Part shown: in pieces, positions 1 through 10,689 of the stretch
How the letters are laid out: the number at the start of each line of letters is the position of its first letter
Numbering within the stretch: position 1 is the stretch's first letter
Assembly: GCA_958295665.1 (NCBI GenBank)
Contig: OY282559.1
Location: 128,067,605 to 128,131,604, forward strand
DNA length: 64,000 nucleotides
From: Tipula vernalis
Lineage: Eukaryota > Arthropoda > Insecta > Diptera > Tipulidae
Reading direction: 5' to 3'
The notes under the pieces: generated by a model
What the model saw: the letters and a program-made list of their open reading frames with translations, nothing else
Database searches by the model: none
What the model was told of the DNA's origin: nothing
Made by a program: the position numbers and the translations under genes

Positions 1-239
1 ATATTTTAAATCCCGGAATACAGCCTATTTCTTTACTAAAAATGCAAAGCCCTGAATCCGTAAATAATTTTTAAGAAAAATAGCAGAAATATCTTTTTCA
101 TTCATAAACTTTAACTATTTGTAGTTGGTATTTTGGTAATACCCCAAATATTTAACAGCACCGAGTACATCAGGTAGTAAGCAATAATCCGAAAATGTTT
201 AATTTGTTTTTTTTAATTGAAGTGAGAAGTGCAAATATA

Positions 240-1340
240 AATTTGATTCTAGAATTTTCTAGAAAATTCTGGTACCTTTACAACATTCTGAAATTTTCTA
301 AAAATTTCTAGGTAATTCTGGAACGTCCTGAAACATTCTAGAAAATCTTGGAAATTTCGGAAAAATCTAAAAAGTTCTGGAACATTCTGAAACGTTCTAG
401 AAAATTCTGGAACGCCTTGAATTTTCTAGAAAATTGTGAAAAATTCTGAAACATTCTAAAAAATTATGGAACATTCCAATACACCTGCAACTTTCTAGAT
501 AATTCTGAATATTCGGAAACGTTATAGAAAAATTTCGAACCTTTTAGAACATTCTTAAATATTCTAAATTTTTCGAGAAAAACCTAGAAAATTTTGGAAC
601 ATCCTGGAACATTCTAAAGGATTTCTAGAATAAAAATACATTCTATAAAATTTAAGAATATTCTTGAAAATTCTATAACTTTCCGAAACATTCTAAAAAA
701 TCCCGGAACATTTAAGTTTACATAAAACTCTCTAGAAGATTCTGGGACTGAAATTTTTTTAAAAATCCTTAGAAATTCTAGAACGTCCTGAAACATTCTA
801 GAAAATTTTGGAAATTCCGGAAAATTTTAAAAAAATCTGGAACATTCCAAAATATTTTAGAATATTATTGAATAACATTCTCAAAAATCATGGAACATTT
901 CAGAACACCTAAAAATTTCTAAAAAATTCTGGAATATTCTGAATAAAGAAAATTCTGAAACCTTTTAGAATGTTCTAAGATTTTCTAAAAAATCCTATTA
1001 AATTCTGGAATGTCCTTTCTTGAAAATTCTTGAATATTCTGAATCATTCTAAAAAATCCTGCAACATTCCAGTACAGCTGAAACTTTTTGGAATATTCAG
1101 AAACTTTTTAGAAACAAATCTGGAACCTTACAGTAAATAAATAAATGTATAACATTACAGAACATTCTAAAAAAATTCTGACCTAATTAGAACATTCCTG
1201 TAAAATCCTGGAAAATTCTTAAATATTTCTAAACATCTGAAACTTTCTAGAAAGCTTTGAGAAATTCTAGAAAATTCTGGAATATTCTGAAACATTCTAA
1301 AATATTTTAAGTTTATAAAACATTTTGTCTTAAAAATACA
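240..1340. repeat. Degenerate minisatellite of TTCnnGAAnn units
   Basis: About 1.1 kb is built from variants of TTCTAGAAAATTCTGGAACA. TTC and GAA triplets alternate with two-base gaps, giving a 10-bp phase. The repeat is old, with many substitutions and small indels. Open frames on the minus strand here follow from the repeat and are not genes. Perfect runs of alternating triplets include 247-269 (five), 395-412 (four) and 1265-1282 (four). This is the consensus form of a heat shock element; binding is inference only. Confidence 0.8.
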
Positions 1341-1599
1341 TCTTGCGTTTCTTTCGCACATATTTTCTCCCGCTCAGACATTTCTGCCACTCACTCAGCA
1401 GCATACTGCAGCACTCAGTTGGTTAATCTATTCCAGAACATTCTGAAGCATTAGTAGTCTTATAAGGAAACGAAGTTTTAGATATTTTCGCCACTCACTG
1501 TGGCACCACCCATTCACCCCAGCTACCGCTACTAAACTCTTTTGTTATCGATCATCGACTCTCTTGAATATTGGTCTACAAATAAGCCATTTTTAAACA

Positions 1600-1975
1600 A
1601 AAAGGTCTAAATAATCTTACAATTTTAATAAAATATTAGATAAACCATATAAATGAAATAAATTAAATTAATTTAATTAATTTACTACTTTAATTATTAT
1701 AATTAGCTAATTTATTCTAAAACAAATTTTTATTTAATATGTTTATGTTATTTTATTTAGTTATTTGCTTTAGTAGCTAATTTATTTTCATTTAAAGATT
1801 CTAAAATTAAATATACTGTCTAAATTGACTAAATTAAATATGTATATAACTTAATTAGTTATTTAGTTGATTCAATTTATTCAGTTTATTCAATTTATTT
1901 AATTATACTTATTGATTTTTTTATTTTATTTACTTTAATTAATTTATTCAAAATATTTAATTTCTTTTATTTACA
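1600..1975. other. AT-rich low-complexity tract
   Basis: Nearly pure A/T sequence with short TTAATT/ATTTA words and no open frame of note. Its right end, a pyrimidine-rich tract ending in TTTACAAG, could serve as the splice acceptor of the candidate exon that follows. Confidence 0.6.
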
Positions 1976-1977
1976 AG

Positions 1978-2115
1978 CATCAGTAACCTTCGGTTGCTCC
2001 AAATGTTTAAATTTTGGTAGAAGGAGAGCCAAACCAAATCTAGAGCCTAATGGAGCACTTCATTGAGGACGCCATTGATTTTGAAAGTTTGCACAACTTT
2101 CCGTATTTTGTTGAG
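1978..2115 (+). CDS. Candidate first coding exon of an unrecognised host gene
   Basis: A strong splice acceptor (TTTCTTTTATTTACAAG, ending 1977) is followed by about 72 nt of possible 5' UTR. An in-frame stop lies at 2041-2043, an ATG at 2050, and 22 open codons run to a strong donor (GAG|GTAAG, GT at 2116). The peptide begins MEHFIEDAIDF and ends NFPYFVE; it is acidic and aromatic, with balanced codon use. Base composition here is less AT-rich than its surroundings. I do not recognise the family and cannot place the next exon, so this could be a chance arrangement. It is the only stretch in the window that looks like ordinary host coding sequence outside mobile elements. Confidence 0.4.
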
Positions 2116-4213
2116 GTAAGATAATTGAAATGAAAGAATTGAAAATCAATATGTCCTCAAATGTACGGGGATTATCTATTATAAAAACAATATACTGTGT
2201 TAGGCCGCGGGAGAAAAAACAGTTTAACTGTAAACTATATTTTTCGTTTTCAACACCCTGTTAATCTCAATAGAATTATTAGGGTTATCATACATCTGAA
2301 AGACGTCGAGAAGAATGAGGTCATGATGAATGAGGGAAACATCTAGTTTGATGATTGTTGTGTAAGAAATTTATGTTATCTGGTATACCTCTACAAAACG
2401 ATGTTTCCAATTTATGTAAAACTATATTTTGACACAGTGTTAAGCTCCCCAAAAATTACAATACCAATACATAACTTTATCTTATCCGAATTGGATTGGG
2501 TGATATCTATATGAAAAGCTTAAGATTGTGTCTTTTGATAAATCCCAACAAAAAAATGCTATTTTACTCGTTACACCAGGTCCTTAGTAATAATCCTTTT
2601 GGAAAGTCAAACGAATCGAATATAAAGTCCACACAAACAGACATAAACACACACACACACACACACAATAGAAAAGACATTTTCTAAAATCCGCAAATAA
2701 ATGGGAGAACGTTTTTTTTGTACTTTACAACTTGTTATAATTTTTCTTGTCTTAAGCTTTTATCTATATGCGGTGTGTTATTATCTACCACAAATTTTGC
2801 ACAACCTTACAAAACCAAAATGAGTAACGATATTAATGTATCCAGAATTGGAGGATATTCTATTTTTTGTTATTTTTATTAAGGATATTTCATTCTTTTC
2901 TATTAATGTTTATTATCCTTATATATTTTTCACGTAATTTTGTCGTTAAATTGATTTTTATTGTTATAAAAATTTATTATTTTCGATTTTTCTTCATATT
3001 TCGAGCTTTTCTTTCATTTCACACTGTGCCACAAATTTTTCCGTTTTTTTGGTCTTTCGTGAATTTTTTTGTATATTTTATCTCATATGGTTTGATATTT
3101 TTTTTTCGATATCTCTGTACGTACACGCTTATACCGTTTGGTTGTGGTGTATTATACAAAAAATACTGTACGCTAATTGTAATATGAAAATGGATCACTA
3201 CCACCGTACGGGATATAGCTTTCATTTTTTTGGCCGGTACGTCGTTTAATTGAAAATTATACTTTTTGGAGAATATGTATATGAAAATCTAAGACATTCA
3301 AAATTAACTGATTTGTGTATGGATGTACAATACATATACGTACATATATATACCATACAGTTGATATCGCACAAAAAGAAATTTAGTGCTGAATAAATTA
3401 TGTGTGACAAGTGGTTTGGTCTGTATCCAAAACTATTATATATCTTATAGGGTAGCCTTTTTTACCATTTAGTTTATAAATATATACGCATACACCCAGT
3501 TTGGTTCATGAAACCCATAAAACATATTCCTATTCATTTTTATTGTTACTGGTATGGCTTCCACAAAATGGCAATCTACATATTTTCAGTGAAATGACAT
3601 TTTGAGAGAACTCTGCTACAAAAATAACAAAATAATGTTATTTTTGAAGAGGTTAGATCTGCATATTCATAATACGTATATTATTTTTACTCGCAACAAA
3701 ATCCAAAAAAAATAAAATAAGAAAAATGGTGAAAATTTTTGCAAAACATAAAATGTTAAAAAATTTCATTTAATTTAGAAGCTAGAAAAGCTAATTTATC
3801 ATTAAAAAAATAAAAAATATACGTTCATTCTCATTTTGTCAAAAATAAATTTATTATGAAAAATGTAGCTTATAAATGACTGACTCATGTTTGCATTCTC
3901 ACTGTATGGGTATAATACGTTTGCTTAGTACTAGATTGTAGGGTATATGTATACAGTACTCGTATATACATTTTGTGATGGATTAGTTCTGGTGCCTACA
4001 TTTCTTCAAAGAATGTTACATATAATCATTTAGCTTTATCAACAATGTTTTATGTAGATAGACACATATTCAAATGAGACTAGAATCAAAAGCTTTAAAT
4101 ATATGTATATATAATGTCAAGTATATGCCTACTGGTTGAAAATTATTCAAAATATCGTTTAAATTTATCTCGATATTTTCCAAGCAAACAGAAAGGCTGT
4201 CTGCTTGTCTATA
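2116..4213. other. AT-rich non-coding stretch with a short AC microsatellite
   Basis: No supported gene. It holds an (AC)n run at about 2647-2667 and T-rich tracts around 2860-3110 that give spurious hydrophobic open frames. If the exon at 1978-2115 is real, this would be intron. Confidence 0.6.
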
Positions 4214-4650
4214 GCATTGACCAGCGAGTCTTTAAGAAATTTAAGTAAGAATGCGACCATAGGAACATGCATGTTATTGACCAGCGGAACTTTAAGAACT
4301 TTTCGTTCAGTTTCGTTAAATTTGAAATGTCATTTAACATTCTTTAACAAGAGCGAAAATTACCGCCCAAACTGAAGGAAGAAACGTCAAAAAGTAAAAT
4401 ATTGTCTATTTATGTTTTATTAATTAAAATAATGTCTTATATATATTTTAAATATGTTCATAATATATTATGTATGTAATGTGACAAAAAAATTATTGTT
4501 TTAAAATACAACTACAAATATTCTTTGTTTTTTGTTACCAAATCGTGTTACGGATTCGCTGGGCGATCTGTCAAAATTTCCTTAACAATAAAATTTCGTT
4601 AAATTCTGTAAGGTTTTATTACGGATGCTTAAAGACTCGCTGGTCAATGC
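4214..4650. mobile_element. MITE-like element with inverted termini
   Basis: The ends are inverted copies of GCATTGACCAGCGAGTCTTT (extending to AAG), 23 bp matching perfectly, at 4214-4236 and 4628-4650. A related internal copy (ATTGACCAGCGGAACTTTAAG) starts near 4275. The 437-bp interior has no coding potential. I see no clear target duplication. Superfamily unassigned. Confidence 0.7.
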
Positions 4651-5738
4651 TTATGTTATTTAAATTGAATGACATTGTTTACTGTATAGTCCATTTAATA
4701 AATGACAATGACGTTCATCATACATCGACCAATTGGAAAATTACTTGGGGCTAAATCATGTTGGCTTAAAATATATTTTTATGGAATGTTATGCATGTGA
4801 TAATGTAGAGCATATTTTTCAATATGCTTGAAGAAAATGTCCATAACATGTTAAAGAAATGAAAGAACCTCGAGTTTCGAAGAAACATGGATAATCTAAA
4901 ATATTTTGGAGAATTCGGAAAATCGTGAATATTACGACGATTTCAAATGGTCAAAAAAAAATATATTGTAAAAAAAATAGAGGAAAATTAACTCCAAGTA
5001 TACCGAATATTATTCATCAGAGAATCTTTAACAATATCTAACAATTTAAACTAAACTCATCGCTAAACGATACATAATTTTTTTATTTTACAAAATACAA
5101 ATTTATTTTAAATGCAGACCAAGTAACAAATCACTACTCCAAAAATACTTACCTGTGAATTGTGTACAAGTGAAAATTCAATTCGACTTTTTATTGTAGA
5201 CAGAAGATAATTTTGTATTACAGCCATTTAGACATCTCGATCTTGCAGCATTCTACGAGAGATAATAGGTACATTATACAGATTTTTTTCCTTGGATACC
5301 AATAGCCCCATCACGCTTTTGAATTTTCTTTTATTAAATATTCATAATTTTTTGATTGTTGTTGCGAAACTAAATTACAAATTCTCAATTAATTCGCGAT
5401 TCTTACACAATCAATTTTACATGGTGTTTATTTGGATACCAATTGTTGGAGGAAAATAATCTTTCATGCCGACTGACCTGCTGCTACCCTAAGAAAAAAA
5501 AAACTAAAACGTGAAAAAACCTTAAAAACCACGTCTAGTAAGTAAAAACATTTATACGCCATACTCAATAAATTCGGAGCTAAGTAGATCTGTTAGAACA
5601 TCACATACACAGTTTAGAAAGCATTAAAATAAATAAAGAGATTTGTGATACATGGATGTTAAAAGTATTAGTTCTATAAATATGAAAGTATGAGTTGATA
5701 TTGTTTGATATTCTGAAATGACATGCAGACTAGTAGTA
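4651..5738. other. AT-rich non-coding stretch
   Basis: No gene, RNA or repeat that I can support. Short open frames here have no coding character. Confidence 0.5.
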
Positions 5739-5806
5739 TTTGTATTTGTATTTGTATTTGTATTTGTATTTGTATTTGTATTTGTATTTGTATTTGTATT
5801 TGTATT
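5739..5806. repeat. TTTGTA hexanucleotide microsatellite, left part
   Basis: About eleven near-perfect TTTGTA units end exactly at the left TIR of the 5807-10689 transposon. The same unit resumes at 10690, so the transposon appears to have inserted into this microsatellite. Confidence 0.9.
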
Positions 5807-8469
5807 TCGTCGCCCGAAAATTAGTTTGGTCCATACGCCAAATTTGGGTTTTTTAAACTGATGATGCAGATTAGTGTAAAATGATCGGCGTTTTCAGAAT
5901 CTGTAGTCGGTTTTTTTAAATTCGTAACCGTTGATGAGATATTGAATCCTCAGTTTGTTCATATCCAGATTTTTACAAATTTTAGATTATCGTTTGGTCC
6001 ATATCGCGATTTTTGGCTTATGGAACAGAATTCTAATGTATTTGGATAAAAAAAAACTTAACGATTAGTTTGGGCCAAACGCCCAATAATAATTTTTTTC
6101 TACAATATTGCAAAAATTACTTTGTTCCACAAATATATGTTCAATGGATATGGAACAAACTGATAAAGGAAAAAAAACTAACGTTTGTTACATATCCATA
6201 TCTCACAAAACGTAAAATCACAAAAGTATATAAAGAGAAGCAATTTTTTTTCCCATCATTGTTCTAAAAAAACTCGAAGTGAAAAGACGTATCATTTTTT
6301 TTAACGATTTATATTTTATTGCTCGACAATATATCGAATGTAAACAGTTACTCGCGTATAATTCCTTAAAAATTTCAGAGGGTCGAAATTTGGAGAGATG
6401 TCATCATCACCGAGTCCTCCTATGTCTCCCCAGTTATTAGCGTAAGTCAAACATACGAGTACTTAAATCGTCAAGTTTTTTTTTTTTTTTTGTTTATTTA
6501 TTTAATTATATTTTAAACACATAGTATAATGAATTCAATTGATTTGAATTCTGAAGAAGATAAAAGCCTTCAAAATGATAATTCATTCAGCGATCGTTCT
6601 GAATTAGACTTTTCAGGTATATACAAATAATTTTTTATGTACTTATTTTACTTAGAATTAACTTATTGCTAATTAATTGTAATTTAACAGGCGATGATTC
6701 TGATGAAGATCCTACCTACATACCAGGAGAAAATGTAGTAAACGAATTATGTTTTAGTAAGTTTTTTTGAAACAATTCCAATCTCTAAATTCAATTTGTT
6801 TTTTTTTATTTCTAGATAGGAGTAACAATATTCCACTTCCTTTGATAAAAAATGATGAACAAGTTGAGATCTTGAGAGATTTACCATCTAATTCAAGTTT
6901 TTACGGTGAGAGCTAATATTTTGCTAATGATGCGAAAATTGATTATTATGACACTAAATTGATTCATATTTATTATAGGCTCAGAAAATCAATCTCCAAA
7001 AATTACAAGGAAAAGAAAAAAAAATGTTGATCTTTGGAAATCCACCGTCAATAAAAAATTGAGGCAGTCTGGAAAACCATATACAAATTGGAAGAACCAA
7101 CCGATGCCTGCTAGACAAATGAAACCAGCATGCAAAAATACTTGCTTTTTCTTATGTTCTAAAAACTTTACTGACAGCGATAGATTGTAAATATTTGAAA
7201 GCTTTTGGAGCATGTCAGATGATGATAAAACCACATTTTATTTTAAATTTGTCAATCGAGTGACTATGAAGCGACGTCGAGTACTGTCTGAAGTGAAAAA
7301 GCATTCGTTTCAATTTTTCCTTCAATTAAATGACCACATAATTCGTGTTTGTAGGTTATTTTTTTTTTAATACGTTGAACATAACAAAACGAAGAATATA
7401 TTATTGTTTCGAAAATTTTGCTGAAACTGAAACTGGTTGTCCGCAGCCTATGAAACGGGGTAAAAATACAAAACGTGTGACGTCTGCCGTAAAACTCAAC
7501 GAAGTGCGAGATCACATTAAGAGTTTCAAAACAGTTGATTCCCATTATTGCCGTGCTGACTCGCAAAGAAAGTATTTGGAAACTAACCTTAGTTTAGCAA
7601 AAATGTACCAGCTTTACGTAGAAAAATATGACGATCCAGTTAAAATATCAATGTACAGAAACATTTTCAATAACGAGTTCAATATTTTTACAAACCAAAA
7701 AAGGACCAATGCGATAAATGTTTATTATATCAACAAAATGAAACACCATCCGAGGAAGAAACTTTGATATACGAGCAACATAAAAAGGAGAAGTTAGCAT
7801 GCAGAGGTGATCGAGATATTGATAGGAGTAATATTGATCCGAATACATGCATTTTGTGCTACGATTTACAGAGAGTGATCGGCTTGCCGAAGGGAAATGC
7901 TTCAACATTCTATTATAAACGGAAACTAAACCTGTATAATCTGACAGGAACAGCCATAATTCCGAATAGAAAACAAATTACATACTGTGCCATATGGACC
8001 GAGGCACATAGTGGTCGATCCGGTAATGACATTTGTAGTGCATTAGTTCGTATACTGAATCAGATGATTTCAGATTTTCCATTTATTAAATGTATTACGT
8101 TGTGGAGCGATTCCTGTGTACCGCAAAATCGCAACAAAATTAATACAACAGCACTAAAAATATTTTTGAACTCTTACAGAAATTTAGAGCGAATAGTTCA
8201 AAAGTTTTCAGAGCCAGGCCACTTGAATATACAGGAAGTTGATTGTGTACACTCAGCTATTGATCGATATTTAAAGAACTTGGAAGTACACAGTCCTCTT
8301 CATTTTGTGCGATTAGTTAAAAAAATAAATTTTAAAAATTTTTCACTGGCCATATAGCAAATGAAGCCGACAGACTTTAAAATATATTCACACTCGGCTG
8401 GTAAGATGGACTTTGGTAGAGTTCCATTTTTCAAAATTAAATCAATTTTGTATGAGCAAGAGGAAAGTA

Positions 8470-9781
8470 CAGGGTGGCTGAGACCAAATGTTACTAACTT
8501 CACTCTGCTGTCATTTGTGTAGTTGTCATTTTCGCGCATTAATTTTTTGACAGATTGAAGTTTGGTTAGTTGTTTATATGTGGTCAATAAATAATTGTTC
8601 TAAATTAATATCTTAATAAAAAAATCGTAATGGAATTCAAACGTAATAGTGTAATTGCACTGTATTTGGGTGGAAATTCACAAACAGCAATAGTTCGTCA
8701 GCTCCAGCATTTGAATGTGAATAAAATGTTTGTGTATCGAACCATAACTCGATACAACGAAACTGGTAGCATCGCTAAACGCAACAGAGGCGGTCCTAAA
8801 AAGACAGCAACATCAAAAGAAATGATACGAAAGGTGAAGAAACGAATCCAACGAAATCCTCGTCAAAGTGCCAATCAATTAGCCGCACGTCTACATGTTT
8901 CACGATACAGCATTCAAACCATATTGAAAAATGAACTACACTTGAAGCCCTACAAGATACAAAAAGTTCAAGATCTTACGGAGGCACAAAAAAAAGTTAG
9001 GCTTGAAAGAACACGAGCATTGAAGGCCTTGGCCGAACGTGATGAGATTCCAAAAATTGTCTTTTCTGATGAGAAAATTTTCACCATTCAACAGCATGTG
9101 AATAAACAAAATGATCGTGTTTGGTTAGAGGACAAGTCCAACGATAATTTGGACACAAGAGTTGCCATGCGCAAGCAATCACCAGCTTATGTTATGGTTT
9201 GGGCTGCAGTTACTGCAGATGGACGCACTCCTCTGGTTTTCATCGAACATGGAGTCAAGGTAAACCAAGAGATGTACCGCCAAAAGATCCTAAACGATGC
9301 TTTGCTACCTTGGGCACGTAAACACTTTGGTACGAACCGTTGGACATTCCAACAGGACTCGGCACCGTCACACAAAGCTCGAGCGACACAGCAATTTTTA
9401 CAAAATTGCGTTCCGCGGCTGATTTCGTCGAAAGAATGGCCACCATATTCACCAGACTTGAATCCCATGGATTTCTCCATATGGTCCATTTTGGAGAGTA
9501 AGGTGTCCACTAAAAAATACGAAAGTGTTGATGCATTGAAGTCAGCTCTTGTTCGAGAATGGAATAAAATTCCGCAAGCCCACGTTCGGTCAGCATGCAA
9601 TGCTTTCTATGGAAGACTGAATCAAATAATCAAAGCCAAAGGAGGTCATATCGAGCAGTAACATGTTTTTCATAAAATGTAATATGTTTTCAACATATTC
9701 CACGAAATTTCAATAAAAAATAATCAAAATTAAAAAAATTACAGCGTTTTCATTTGGTAACACTTGGTCTCAGCCACCCTG
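8470..9781 (+). mobile_element. maT (DD37D) Tc1/mariner transposon, apparently intact
   Basis: A 1312-bp element begins CAGGGTGGCTGAGACCAAAT and ends with the inverse; terminal matching covers about 26 bp with one or two mismatches. TA dinucleotides flank both ends (8468-8469 and 9782-9783), the target duplication expected for Tc1/mariner. It splits the DUF7869-like gene, whose frame resumes on the right side. Intact ends and an uninterrupted transposase frame make this the youngest-looking element in the left half of the window. Confidence 0.93.
8630..9661 (+). CDS. maT-family transposase, 343 aa
   Basis: This enzyme would cut and paste the flanking transposon by binding its TIRs in the nucleus. 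Residues 1-115 form paired helix-turn-helix DNA-binding segments, with a GGPKK linker near residue 55. The catalytic core has D147 in FSDEKIF, D243 in QQDSAPSH and D281 in SPDLNPMDF. The 37 residues between the last two acids define the DD37D (maT) group and separate it from Tc1 (DD34E) and mariner (DD34D). The length of 343 residues fits the family, and the frame is open from ATG to TAA. It begins about 160 bp inside the left TIR, so promoter elements probably lie there. All three catalytic acids are present, so activity is plausible but unproven. Confidence 0.93.
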   Translation: MEFKRNSVIALYLGGNSQTAIVRQLQHLNVNKMFVYRTITRYNETGSIAKRNRGGPKKTATSKEMIRKVKKRIQRNPRQSANQLAARLHVSRYSIQTILKNELHLKPYKIQKVQDLTEAQKKVRLERTRALKALAERDEIPKIVFSDEKIFTIQQHVNKQNDRVWLEDKSNDNLDTRVAMRKQSPAYVMVWAAVTADGRTPLVFIEHGVKVNQEMYRQKILNDALLPWARKHFGTNRWTFQQDSAPSHKARATQQFLQNCVPRLISSKEWPPYSPDLNPMDFSIWSILESKVSTKKYESVDALKSALVREWNKIPQAHVRSACNAFYGRLNQIIKAKGGHIEQ

Positions 9782-10063
9782 TAATTGTTTTACATTAAAA
9801 TTTAAATTTTCATTTCAAGAAATGACTTACAAAACTTGCTCCCTGCATAAAAAGGCTATTAGAAATGTACTTCCCACTCCAAAAAACCTTTTTAATAATG
9901 CAATTGGTACGCTACCAGCACACCCGATTGCCAAGGAGAAAATTAAAGATATTACTGCCCTTTTCCCATTTCTGCCAACGGAAGATGTGGAATATTTTAA
10001 GGCTCTATTCCAAAATAGTAGAAAAAAATAAACTGGATGTTAGAGATAATTTTTTAGATATAA

Positions 10064-10174
10064 GATAATGAAGTCTATTTTGTGATCAATTTTATATTAA
10101 GACAATGAAGTCTGTTTTGTGATCAATTTTATATTAAGACAATGAAGTCTGTTTTGTGATCAATTTTATATTTA
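10064..10174 (+). repeat. Three tandem 37-bp units
   Basis: Units at 10064-10100, 10101-10137 and 10138-10174 each begin GACAATGAAGTCTGTTTTGT or a one- or two-base variant. They lie about 30 bp after the stop codon of the DUF7869-like gene, so they belong to its 3' UTR or to the transposon's subterminal region. Confidence 0.9.
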
Positions 10175-10689
10175 AAGCTGTAAAAAACCTGTGATTAAAC
10201 GCTCTTCATTTTATTTTTATTTTATGATATAACTAAACTTGTGAACAAAAGTTGTGTTCATCATTTGCTATCATCATTTAATTTCGTTTTAATAAATTGA
10301 ATAAGCAAAAAAAATTGTTTTATTTACCAAAATCTGAAAATCAAATTAATTTTCTAATGAAATTTGACAACTTTATTCAAATTAGATTGTTCCATATCCA
10401 AATCAGTTTGGTCCATATCCTACAGAACGAACAAGTTAGTGAAAATAGTGTGGATATGGACCAATTTGAAAAAATTGCGTCTCTGGAAAACTCCAATTCC
10501 GAACCAATGAAGCGTCAGACCTTTTCGATTAAATTGAATTTAAGCTCTCAATGTATGCAGTGAAATTCTACAAAAAAATAAAAAAATTCTATCAAGTACT
10601 TTTTGCTTTATTTCGCTTCAAACATAAAAGTTGGTTTTCTCGAGATTAGAGTAAATGGTGTATGGACCAAACTAATTTTCGGGCGACGA

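Larger units (their letters stand above)
6379..10031 (+). pseudogene. DUF7869-like gene, probable transposase, broken
   Basis: Five exons join with consistent splice phase: 6379-6441 (ATG 6398), 6525-6616, 6691-6756, 6816-6905 and a long last exon from 6979. All introns are GT-AG. The N-terminus is acidic (GDDSDEDPTYIPG). A central block with DSHYCRADSQRKYLE and a KKDQCDKC-type cysteine motif is typical, as I recall, of the DUF7869-like proteins common in arthropods and cnidarians. An RNase H-like core follows: WTEAHSGRSGND, LWSDSC (D codon 8109) and EVDCVHSAID (D codon 8241). Damage consists of TAA at 7188, a frameshift in the T run 7359-7368, a second in the T run 7685-7689, TAG at 8355, and the maT insertion. 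The C-terminal piece (9822-10031) resumes after it. Its position inside TIRs suggests it is the element's transposase; that role is inference. Confidence 0.75.
5807..10689 (+). mobile_element. TIR DNA transposon carrying a DUF7869-like gene
   Basis: The left end begins TCGTCGCCCGAAAATTAGTT. The right end is its inverse: the first 30 bases match perfectly, then one mismatch and a further short match. Both ends abut TTTGTA microsatellite. The eight bases TTTGTATT flank each side (5799-5806 and 10690-10697), fitting an 8-bp target duplication, although the periodic target leaves this ambiguous. Subterminal copies of GTTTGGTCCATA or its inverse occur near 5824, 5993, 10410 and 10450. The interior holds one spliced gene, now broken, and a nested maT transposon at 8470-9781. 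Without the nested element the unit is about 3.57 kb. The superfamily is not one I can name from structure alone. Confidence 0.85.

Noticed and set aside
2867..3187. Hydrophobic 106-codon frame resembling a membrane protein
   Set aside because: It follows from a T-rich tract, as Phe/Ile/Leu codons are T-rich. There is no motif and no supporting splice or start context.
10064..10174. Three regular repeats that could suggest a CRISPR-like array
   Set aside because: The units are directly contiguous with no spacers, and the setting is a eukaryotic transposon.
10297..10563. A second gene at the right end of the DUF7869-like transposon
   Set aside because: The 88-codon frame overlaps the subterminal repeats and has no motif. 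It is more likely chance.
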